NCBI RefSeq assembly: GCF_002294725.1
Contig: NZ_NSFT01000023.1
Span: 1-56,297 of the forward strand
Origin: Mesorhizobium sp. WSM4313
GTDB lineage: Bacteria > Pseudomonadota > Alphaproteobacteria > Rhizobiales > Rhizobiaceae
Direction of reading: 5' to 3'
Length of the DNA stretch: 56,297 bases
In this document: positions 50,162-56,297 of the stretch, in pieces
Layout of the letters: the number at the start of each line of letters is the position of its first letter
Position numbering within the stretch: the stretch's first letter is position 1
Position numbers and translations under genes: made by a program
The notes under the pieces: model-generated
The model's database searches: none
Told to the model about the DNA's origin: nothing
What the model saw: only the letters and a program-made list of their open reading frames with translations

Positions 50162-50986
50162 TCACTCGGTGAGGGTAGGCCCGGCCGCACCTCGCCTCCC
50201 GGCGGCAGACCCGGGCCGACTCATTCCATTGGCGTATACAAGGTCAGCGAGGCGAGAAAGGAAACTAAGTAGTCCCGTCTCAGGATCTGGATCGTCGCCC
50301 GTCACCGCCGTAATGCCCCAACGCGCCAGCACAGCTTCCTCGACAGGATCACGATGTGCCATGAAGATAAACGAGGGGGGCCGATCCGCCTCATAGCCCG
50401 ACCGGCTCCAAGTCTGCCAGAGCCGATGCAGAAGCAGCCGGATGTTCAGGTCGGAAAGGCTGTAGCCAATAAACAGAACCGTACTGCCCAATGCGTCCGA
50501 ACGGAACCTCACGTCGAGCGGCGAGTCGAACGACAGTCGATCAAGATAATCGGTTTCCGTGAGGACTAAGGAGGAATCGTCATCGAAGTCGCCATGGAAC
50601 TTCACGATGCAGGGGACGTCCCTGCGAGCCTTCGAGACATCCCTCGCATTGGCCACCTTCACGTATTCGACGCCATGTATTTCAAAGGCGACTTCAAGGT
50701 TTCGATCATAGTTCGTCGTATAGATCACCGGGAAGTTCAGCGCGACGATGAGACGGTGCAACTCGGACTGTTCGATCTTATCGCGGCTGACGGTCCAGTG
50801 CCGGTCCATCCAACTGCGCAGCGGTCCGATGCTGCCATGCTCGATGCGGTAATACTCGGCCAGAGTCTGGAAGCGGCCGCGTTGCCTGCCAAGGTCCACT
50901 TCCAAGCCGAGTTCATCCGCCATTCGCTCGATCAGCTTCTCCCAGGACGGCAGGCCGACGCTCATCGAGACGCAGGCCGCTGGCAA
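50162..50986 (-). CDS. SIR2-like protein with altered N-terminus
   Basis: A 274-residue protein of the SIR2_2 type. Visible: MSVGLPSWEKLIERMADELG, the NAD-site Asn in VIYTTNYDRNLE, the catalytic His in CIVKFHGDFDDD, and VLFIGYSLSDLNIRLLLHRL. Relatives begin with GAGVS, the Rossmann NAD loop; here the first residues are PAACVS, and the start would be a TTG. So the N-terminal strand-loop is lost. SIR2 domains of this kind act in phage defence by NAD depletion; this one may be inactive. It is divergent to the CHC2 protein gene. Confidence 0.82.
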   Translation of the reverse strand: MPAACVSMSVGLPSWEKLIERMADELGLEVDLGRQRGRFQTLAEYYRIEHGSIGPLRSWMDRHWTVSRDKIEQSELHRLIVALNFPVIYTTNYDRNLEVAFEIHGVEYVKVANARDVSKARRDVPCIVKFHGDFDDDSSLVLTETDYLDRLSFDSPLDVRFRSDALGSTVLFIGYSLSDLNIRLLLHRLWQTWSRSGYEADRPPSFIFMAHRDPVEEAVLARWGITAVTGDDPDPETGLLSFLSRLADLVYANGMSRPGSAAGRRGAAGPTLTE

Positions 50987-51108
50987 GTCGGGAACTCAGC
51001 TTCAGTTCCGCGAACGGGAACGGCAAAAGGCGCGCGCAATTTACGCTGTGATGGAGATATCGGAAGGGCAGCCGGCAGCGTCAAGACATTGTCCGAACGG
51101 GTGCCGAA

Positions 51109-51573
51109 ATGACGCAAGACACCCTCGCTCTTTTTGTCGATGATGCGCGCGCCGTGCCGATCGAGGATGCAGCCCAGAGACTCGGGCTGAAGTTCAGCGG
51201 CAACCGACACGAGCATCCGCAGCCATGCCCGCATTGCGGCGGCACCGACACCTTCGCTTTCAACACCGCCAAGAACAAATGGAATTGCCGCGCCGGCGGC
51301 GTCTGCGGCAATGACGGCATCGGCATGGTGGCGCATTGCGAGGGTCTGAATCTGCATCGCCGCGCGCATTTCCTGGAAGCCTGCTCGATCGTTCTCGGCC
51401 GGCCGATACCCGACGATGCGGAGCAAGAGAGCGCGGAAGAACCTGGCCGAAGGCTGCAGCGGATCAAGCAGCGCCGGCGGCAAAATGAAACGCTGCCTAT
51501 GATGGCCGCACGCCTGTCGGGAACGCGCGGGCTGCCTTTGAAAGCTGGGCGAGGATGGCGCATATCGCGGTAA
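51109..51573 (+). CDS. CHC2 zinc-finger primase fragment
   Basis: A 154-residue protein with the zinc finger of phage- or plasmid-type primases: CPHCGGTDTFAFNTAKNKWN, CRAGGVCGNDGIGMVAHCEG (Cys pairs and a His/Cys). A conserved AAQRLGLKF precedes it. The Toprim/primase catalytic domain is missing: after about residue 128 the sequence becomes atypical (TLPMMAARLSGTRG), so a shift or truncation is likely. It belongs to a mobile element or prophage. Confidence 0.8.
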   Translation: MTQDTLALFVDDARAVPIEDAAQRLGLKFSGNRHEHPQPCPHCGGTDTFAFNTAKNKWNCRAGGVCGNDGIGMVAHCEGLNLHRRAHFLEACSIVLGRPIPDDAEQESAEEPGRRLQRIKQRRRQNETLPMMAARLSGTRGLPLKAGRGWRISR

Positions 51574-51631
51574 CGCGACAACTCAAGGCCGAGCGGAAAG
51601 GCGAGATCTTCGAGATCTGCTGAGACGCGGC

Positions 51632-51796
51632 TCACAGCTGGATCTCCCGCGGAGAACCATCAGACGCGAACATGTCAGCCTGAGAATAGGCTTTGCGAAT
51701 CCGTTCGCAGGCCAGTGCAAAGTAGTCGTCGTTGATCTCTATTCCAATGAACTTTGCCCACAATGTCTGATCGCTCATAAGCCCGACCCACCGCAT
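51632..51796 (-). pseudogene. DNA methylase C-terminal fragment
   Basis: The minus strand from 51796 reads MRWVGLMSDQTLWAKFIGIE, INDDYFALACERIRKAYSQA, DMFASDGSPREIQL-stop. The FIGIEINDDYFALACERI block is the C-terminal motif I-proximal part of DNA (N4/N6) methylases. The SAM and catalytic motifs upstream (DPPY, SGTT) are absent. A broken mobile-element methylase. Confidence 0.75.
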
Positions 51797-51899
51797 ATTA
51801 AGGCTGAGCACGCCACTTTGATCGACTCATTCTCGCCGGTCGCCCTCACAGCCTTTCTTCCTAATGGACGGTACAGGCTCCGCCTTCTTGAGCTCGAAT

Positions 51900-52067
51900 T
51901 CAATTGTCGGTCGGCAGGATTTCCGCCAAGCTTCTTAAGTGTTCCACAGCCGTTATGCTCCGTACCCTGCTTTCTTCAGCCTCTGCCTGCCTTTTCCATA
52001 TTGTGACAATCCACGCCAGCGGCGTGTAATTCTTGCCCGGGAACATGGTGGCGTCTTGTAGGGCCAT
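51900..52067 (-). CDS. Small hypothetical in the mobile remnant
   Basis: A 55-residue frame from the ATG at 52067: MALQDATMFPGKNYTPLAWI, VTIWKRQAEAEESRVRSITA, VEHLRSLAEILPTDN. Sensible composition and a helical C-terminal half. No recognised family. It lies upstream of the methylase fragment on the same strand and may have belonged to the same element. Confidence 0.5.
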   Translation of the reverse strand: MALQDATMFPGKNYTPLAWIVTIWKRQAEAEESRVRSITAVEHLRSLAEILPTDN

Positions 52068-52169
52068 AGGAATTCCAGTTATTCAACGATGTCGGAAACG
52101 ACGAAACGCGGCAAGTATTTATGCTAAAGGGAAAGCATAGGCGCCAGAACACAACTATCCGGGGGGACG

Positions 52170-52418
52170 ATGACTACAAATGTTGTCAATCTCGACGCTC
52201 TCATTCCGCGCGAGGACTTCTTCATCGAAGGCGGCGGAGATAGACCTGGGTCGATCGGCCAGGAACGTATCGACATCCACCACCTCGACAACCACTTTTT
52301 CGCCAGACGGCTGCGGAAGCCAGATTTCAGCGGGAAAGCTAGCGCTTCGACCGTCGCCATCCCGCCGCGACAGCTTCGGCCTCTGAGCAGAACCACCTCT
52401 CGCCCTTGGCTTGGTTGA
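52170..52418 (+). pseudogene. Fragment with MTTNVVNLDALIPRED N-terminus
   Basis: The first ~55 residues (MTTNVVNLDALIPREDFFIE, then IDIHHLDNHFFARRLRKPDF) resemble the start of a rhizobial protein that, in my recollection, continues QRETxxW as in DUF262-like proteins. After KPDF the frame turns into SGKASASTVAIPP, because the DNA enters the antisense of the thermonuclease gene. So the protein is cut at about 52333. A good ribosome site (GGGGGGA) shows the 5' end is genuine. Confidence 0.6.
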
Positions 52419-53253
52419 TGATTGTTACGCTGTAATATTTCTGCCCGGGCAGGTGATAGATCCGCTCGCCACCAGCCGAAATGTTGCCCTTGATGTTGCG
52501 GCCGGCGTTGCCGCTGCCGAGTGCAAAGGTCGCCGTCGCATGCACATCATCGCTGTGCTGCGCCCGCCAGTCCCAAGGCGCCTGGAAGGTTCCCGCCCAT
52601 AGGCCGACCTTGGCCGCCTGCGCCTTCACCTGTTGCCCGGCATAGGCGCCGTTGCTGTATTTCGGCCAGTCCAGCGCCTGCCCGTGCTCGACCATCCAGG
52701 CGGCGACGTCCGCGCCGTCAGCGCGCGTGCAACTGCCGACAAAGCGCCCATAGCGGTCCCATGTCACAAATGCGCATTGCACCGGCCTGGAGGCCGCCAG
52801 GAATTTGTCCAACGCCTCGGCGGAGCGGCGGCCGCAGGGATATTCGAAGCCTTTGGCATCGTCGCAATATTGCCGGCTCTCCGGCGCGTCGATGCCGTTG
52901 AAGCGCACGCGCTGGCCGTGGATCTCAATCGTGTCGCCGTCGATCACCGAGGCGACGCCGACGATCGACACCGGCCGCGGCCTGATGATGTTATGCAGGT
53001 TGATCTCCGGCAGCGGGCCGCTGTTGTGCATGACGAATTGTGTGACCAGGGCGGAGACCGCGGCGACCGTGACGAACACAAGGCGAAGCGGCACGCCTGC
53101 CCATCGCGTGGCGCGTGAGCGTGTCGCGCCAGTGCGGCTCCGCCACTGGTAGGAGCGATTGTCGTAACGGGATCTGTCCAAGCCCTCTAACCCACTCCCC
53201 TTATCTGAAGAGCTTCTTGAGGATGCTCCAGAAGCTGACCGTGGTCCGGTCAT
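52339..53253 (-). CDS. Membrane-anchored thermonuclease (SNase-like)
   Basis: A 304-residue protein: a basic, Ser/Arg-rich N-terminus, one membrane helix (VPLRLVFVTVAAVSALVTQF), then an SNase domain (VIDGDTIEIHGQRVRFNGID, APESRQYC, FVTWDRYGRFVG). Asp/Arg residues of the nuclease site are in place. The C-terminal extension ends ISAGGERIYHLPGQKYYSVT, then GERWFCSEAEAVAAGWRR, a tail that recurs in fragments elsewhere in this window. Probably an extracytoplasmic nuclease. A start later than 53253 is possible. Confidence 0.88.
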   Translation of the reverse strand: MTGPRSASGASSRSSSDKGSGLEGLDRSRYDNRSYQWRSRTGATRSRATRWAGVPLRLVFVTVAAVSALVTQFVMHNSGPLPEINLHNIIRPRPVSIVGVASVIDGDTIEIHGQRVRFNGIDAPESRQYCDDAKGFEYPCGRRSAEALDKFLAASRPVQCAFVTWDRYGRFVGSCTRADGADVAAWMVEHGQALDWPKYSNGAYAGQQVKAQAAKVGLWAGTFQAPWDWRAQHSDDVHATATFALGSGNAGRNIKGNISAGGERIYHLPGQKYYSVTIINQAKGERWFCSEAEAVAAGWRRSKR

Positions 53254-53404
53254 AAGCTCGGTTGTAAGCAGCTCGCTTCGGATCTGTAATCCAGCCCATG
53301 CCCCGCGGCGCCTTCAAGCCGAGCTGCTGCTCCACCATTCGCTTGACCGACGTTGGCGCGGCCAGGCTGCGTTTGATGCTTGTTTTGCGGATGCCGAACT
53401 TCAA
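53201..53404 (-). CDS. Small basic conserved protein
   Basis: A 67-residue protein: MKFGIRKTSIKRSLAAPTSV, KRMVEQQLGLKAPRGMGWIT, DPKRAAYNRAYDRTTVSFWS. The K-x-x-x-GWITDPKRAAYNR core is conserved in proteins of this kind, found next to mobile genes and nucleases; function unknown. It overlaps the thermonuclease gene start by about 50 bases, in another frame. Confidence 0.65.
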   Translation of the reverse strand: MKFGIRKTSIKRSLAAPTSVKRMVEQQLGLKAPRGMGWITDPKRAAYNRAYDRTTVSFWSILKKLFR

Positions 53405-53410
53405 GGCGTC

Positions 53411-53794
53411 CTACCTTTCACAGCCAATGCCGTCGTGGTCGCCATCCAGATGGTTGGGGTCAGAACCGACAGCGACCGGACCTGCCACGACCGGGTTGTT
53501 CCCGGTACCGTTCTTGCAATCGAGGTCGCGTGTGCCGCCACCGCCTTGCTGCGCGGCGCCGATAAGTGGCGTGCCCCGGTAGCGTTGAACGACTGCTGCC
53601 GACCGCTGCCCATCTCCTTCGATGTGTGCGTTGTTGCTGTTCGGGTTGAACGGATCGACGGTTTGCAGAAGCGAATTGGTGTTGTTTGCGTCGCCGGACG
53701 CAAGCGTTATTGTATCGAAATTGTTCAAATAGTCGGCAGCACAGCCCGACAACAGCACCACAATCGCTGCGGCAAAATACGATCGTAAATCCAC
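53411..53794 (-). CDS. Excalibur-domain lipoprotein
   Basis: A 127-residue lipoprotein from the GTG at 53794: signal with lipobox LLSGC (VDLRSYFAAAIVVLLSGC), a Ser/Asn-rich spacer, then DLDCKNGTGNNPVVAGPVAV and GSDPNHLDGDHDGIGCER. The end is an Excalibur calcium-binding motif (DxDxDGxxCE) with a Cys pair. Earlier starts lack a signal. Surface or periplasmic, function unknown. Confidence 0.8.
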   Translation of the reverse strand: MDLRSYFAAAIVVLLSGCAADYLNNFDTITLASGDANNTNSLLQTVDPFNPNSNNAHIEGDGQRSAAVVQRYRGTPLIGAAQQGGGGTRDLDCKNGTGNNPVVAGPVAVGSDPNHLDGDHDGIGCER

Positions 53795-53923
53795 TGAGGC
53801 ATCCCCCGACACCGGCTGGCATAATGCTCCATTTGCATTTTGTTGTCGAATCCTCGTTGGACGGCTTGCTATTCGCGCCACGCTAAGCAACGTTGGCGGC
53901 GGGTTTGAGATTTTGGGAGGACC

Positions 53924-54121
53924 ATGAAGCGGTTTGCTTTAACCGTCACTGCTTTCGTTTGCATTGCAGGCTGCGCCACACCACCGGACAAAATAGCGGG
54001 CGTGCCTAATGCTGGCCCCTGCACGCAAGCCGACAAAGAGCGCCTGGCGACTCTGTCCGGCGGCGATCACTAGACTGAGATCGCCATGCTGAAAGGACGC
54101 TGCGGCCCGCCGAAGACCTGA
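53924..54121 (+). pseudogene. Small lipoprotein gene with premature stop
   Basis: From the ATG at 53924 (TGGGAGG upstream) the frame reads MKRFALTVTAFVCIAGCATP, PDKIAGVPNAGPCTQADKER, LATLSGGDH then TAG at 54071. After the stop the same frame continues TEIAMLKGRCGPPKT-stop (54121). Intact relatives have roughly 25 extra residues between LATLS and GGDHE, then AEIA-x-LKGRCG. So an internal deletion and a nonsense codon separate the tail. Confidence 0.65.
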
Positions 54122-54292
54122 CAGTCCGGATCGTGGCAGCCTAGCTTCGATGTCACTCATGGCTTGGACACGATCGCAGCCGCCGCTTTAACAAGCGCGC
54201 AGAACGCCGGTGTTTGTGATCTTTTCGCAACAGCAATCCCGCGCGCTCTGTGGCAAATTGCGATTCAATGTAAGATTGTCTGCGGGGGAAAC

Positions 54293-54943
54293 ATGAAATC
54301 TCTTTTGCTTGCTTCTGCATTTGCCGTTGCCCTCTGCTGCCCCGCAATGGCGGCTGACATCCTGGAACCGGCTGCCACAACCGAATGGACCTGGCAGGGA
54401 TTTTATGCTGGCGCCTTCGGTGCTGGCACCCTTGAGCATTATAAGATCCGTGAGCCGAATATCGGCGCTGATGTGACCCACAATGTGGGTTCGCCGACGA
54501 TCGGCGGTTTCGCCGGCTACAATTTCCAGTCGGGCAACATCGTTTACGGCGTCGAAGGCGAACTGGGCTACCGGTTCAAGAAAGGCCACTTCCACGACGT
54601 GCCCGGCCCCGGTGATGTCGATCAGTCTCTCGGCCTGTTCGGCTCGGTCAAAGGTCGAGTCGGCATGGAGATGGGCGGGGTCCTCCCCTACCTGACGGCA
54701 GGTGTCACCGCGTCCCAGCTGAAGACCCATCCGATCGGCTTTGCGGAACGGAACGGTACGGCAGTCGGGGGCATTGTCGGCGCCGGCGTGGACGTGCCTC
54801 TGACCCATAACGTGTTTCTCCGTGGCGAGTACGATTTCTCGTTCTTCGGAAAGAAGACCTTCGAATATTGCGGCGGCGGTTGCGTGCTCCAGCACACCGC
54901 CCAGACACATGACTTCCGCGTCGGCATCGGCCTCAAGTTTTAG
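54293..54943 (+). CDS. Omp25/31-type outer-membrane beta-barrel protein
   Basis: A 216-residue outer-membrane porin-like protein from ATG 54293. Signal LLLASAFAVALCCPAMAAD, then an eight-strand barrel: WTWQGFYAGAFGAGTLEHYK, TIGGFAGYNFQSGNIVYGVE, GELGYRFKKGHF, VKGRVGMEMGGVLPYLTAGV and the last strand DFRVGIGLKF with C-terminal Phe. The Omp25/31/RopB family is typical of Rhizobiales. Two Cys near the end (YCGGGCVL) could form a disulfide in an outer loop. A good terminator follows. Confidence 0.9.
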   Translation: MKSLLLASAFAVALCCPAMAADILEPAATTEWTWQGFYAGAFGAGTLEHYKIREPNIGADVTHNVGSPTIGGFAGYNFQSGNIVYGVEGELGYRFKKGHFHDVPGPGDVDQSLGLFGSVKGRVGMEMGGVLPYLTAGVTASQLKTHPIGFAERNGTAVGGIVGAGVDVPLTHNVFLRGEYDFSFFGKKTFEYCGGGCVLQHTAQTHDFRVGIGLKF

Positions 54944-54968
54944 GCCGTTAGAACTGATGCAACTGACA

Positions 54969-54994
54969 ACGCCGGGCAAAAGCCCGGCGTTTTT
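54969..54994 (+). terminator. Terminator after the porin gene
   Basis: Arms ACGCCGGGC and GCCCGGCGT with AAAA loop, followed by TTTTC. A clear factor-independent terminator 25 bases after the porin stop. Confidence 0.9.
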
Positions 54995-55114
54995 CGTTGG
55001 CAAGGCTCCAAACGGCAATCGATGATCGGACTGTGGTCGTGGACCTCGCAACCCGATTAGCAAAGTTCTCGACTGACGATTCTCTGCTCGCGGGAGCGCC
55101 GCTCCGGCACCCCG

Positions 55115-55735
55115 TCAGCGCAAAAGCCCATCCAAATCGAAATCTTCCCAGCCTCTGAGGCCCGCCTCGTCACGGGTATGACTTGCGGCTCCGCTGCTCT
55201 TTTTCTGCGCGCGCTTCAGAGCCGCCTTTGCGGCAGCGCGTCGCCGGTTCTCGGCGGCGGCTGCCGCGTCTTCCTCGCGCCAGACAGTGACCAGGTCCCG
55301 GTCGAGCACATCCTCGATGTGGCGCGGGTCGAAGACGTGGAAGGTGATCTTCCTGGCGCGGGCGCGAAGCTTGACTGTTCTGGTCCCCGCGCTCTGCAGC
55401 CGGCCGTCCTTTAGCCAGCGGTGCCGCTCGACGGACGAGATCGTCAGGATGTCCTCGGCTTCGCGGGGGATGACCGGCAGGTCCTCGATGTCGCGCATGG
55501 CTTTGGACACGATCGCAGTCGCCGCTTCAACATCGGCATCCGAGTCCTCAGGAAGGCGCAAGGTGAGCACACGGGATTCGATGTGAAGCAGCTTTCTCAA
55601 GGGTGCCGGAAGGCGTGCGCGGATCTCGAGGAAAATGCCCCTCGCCCGCATGGACGATCCCAGAGTCGCCGCCGGCGAAAGCGGCCACTCAGCCATTAAT
55701 TTGGCGGTCGGTTCGGTTTTTCGGCGCCCGGGCAT
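55115..55735 (-). CDS. Conserved hypothetical protein, charged
   Basis: A 206-residue protein from the ATG at 55735: MPGRRKTEPTAKLMAEWPLS, then a region MRARGIFLEIRARLPAPLRK, LPEDSDADVEAATAIVSKAM, and a C-terminal coiled, Lys/Arg/Ala-rich part (AENRRRAAAKAALKRAQKKS). The segment HVFDPRHIEDVLDRDLVTVW looks structured. I do not recognise the family; DNA-binding is possible from the charge, but inferred. It is single, facing the porin gene. Confidence 0.65.
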   Translation of the reverse strand: MPGRRKTEPTAKLMAEWPLSPAATLGSSMRARGIFLEIRARLPAPLRKLLHIESRVLTLRLPEDSDADVEAATAIVSKAMRDIEDLPVIPREAEDILTISSVERHRWLKDGRLQSAGTRTVKLRARARKITFHVFDPRHIEDVLDRDLVTVWREEDAAAAAENRRRAAAKAALKRAQKKSSGAASHTRDEAGLRGWEDFDLDGLLR

Positions 55736-55918
55736 ATCCCATAAATAGGCCGGGCTGGGCCAAGCACAACGCCGGTGCAAGAGGCGACCCGGTGTGACGC
55801 GGCGCCACCGATCTTAGACAAAGGATTCTTCCAATATCCGCCATCTGAGGACCCTCAACGGAGCGAATTGTCGATCGGCGAGTTAGGCTGGCTAGACGGA
55901 AGAGACTGGATTGGACGG

Positions 55919-56297
55919 ATGGCAGCATCGAAAAGCAACGGTCACTTCACGCCAACCAAGCCGGCGCCGGAAGGCCTTGCCCCCGCTCTGGCGCGAAACA
56001 TTGAGGCGCTGATCGAGAGGCGGAAACGAGAAGCCACGGCCGCATCGCTGGAGGAGCGCGCGGCCGCAGCGATAAGCGGCTTCGCCGGAAGCATGGTCTT
56101 CGTCTACTTGCACATTGTCTTCTTCGGGATCTGGATCGCCCTCAATCTCGGCATCCTGAGCTTTGTCAGACCCTGGGACCCATCACTGGTCATCTTGGCT
56201 ATGTTCGCCTCGGTCGAGGCCATCTTTCTCTCGACCTTCGTGCTGATCAATCAGAACCGAATGAGTGCGGAGGACAATTCCAGGGCAGACCTCGATC
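55919..56297 (+). CDS. DUF1003 membrane protein, partial
   Basis: The window ends inside a gene starting at 55919. The 126 visible residues include LARNIEALIERRKREATAAS, then two membrane helices (FAGSMVFVYLHIVFFGIWIA and LVILAMFASVEAIFLSTFVL) and SVEAIFLSTFVLINQNRMS, the typical DUF1003 end, followed by a polar tail with RADLD. The role of the family is unknown. Confidence 0.88.
   Translation, partial: MAASKSNGHFTPTKPAPEGLAPALARNIEALIERRKREATAASLEERAAAAISGFAGSMVFVYLHIVFFGIWIALNLGILSFVRPWDPSLVILAMFASVEAIFLSTFVLINQNRMSAEDNSRADLD

Overview
The window reads as chromosomal or island DNA from a Rhizobiales bacterium, most likely Mesorhizobium or a close Phyllobacteriaceae relative. This is inferred from the GC-rich codon use, the many short proteins of families common in rhizobia (DUF3606, DUF982, DUF6894, DUF768), a Mesorhizobium-type MucR regulator, and four sites that match the alphaproteobacterial EcfG general stress promoter. 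No rRNA, tRNA or CRISPR array was seen.

Layout. (1) 1-2.8 kb: a repeat at the window edge, an exported cupin and small proteins. (2) 3.2-12.3 kb: a catabolic-looking locus. An oligopeptide-type ABC importer, a Rieske ferredoxin and an amidohydrolase lie on the minus strand; a LysR regulator and a flavin/2Fe-2S reductase are divergent. (3) 12.6-17.3 kb: relics of a LigD/exonuclease III pair, an HWE-type histidine kinase, an RNase Z with an internal deletion, and a YfcE-like phosphoesterase. (4) 17.8-29.4 kb: an accessory stretch of short, often frameshifted genes, repeats and candidate small RNAs, with one membrane diguanylate cyclase and one repeat-rich secreted protein. (5) 29.6-38.0 kb: a complete wspABCDEFR chemosensory operon ending in a REC-GGDEF diguanylate cyclase. 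(6) 38.5-41.5 kb: a five-gene membrane operon (YihY/BrkB, DUF3618, holin-X-like, anchored protein, 24-residue membrane peptide) behind an EcfG-type promoter. (7) 41.9-49.6 kb: small exported proteins, transposase and recombinase remnants, MucR, and a stress pair (DUF4142 and a YflT-like protein) with an EcfG-type promoter. (8) 49.7-53.4 kb: a mosaic of truncated mobile or defence genes (SIR2, CHC2 primase, DNA methylase tail and others) next to an intact thermonuclease. (9) 53.4-56.3 kb: an Excalibur lipoprotein, a broken lipoprotein, an Omp25-like porin, a conserved hypothetical and the start of a DUF1003 membrane protein.

How it fits together. The large operons (ABC importer, wsp, YihY cluster) are intact, whereas the small genes between them are duplicated, truncated or frameshifted. 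The region therefore looks like a working backbone with heavily eroded accessory DNA. The strongest new signals are a four-copy RNA-like element ending in a conserved terminator hairpin, a scattered EcfG regulon, paralogues with compensating frameshifts, and an RNase Z that has lost its GDT segment.
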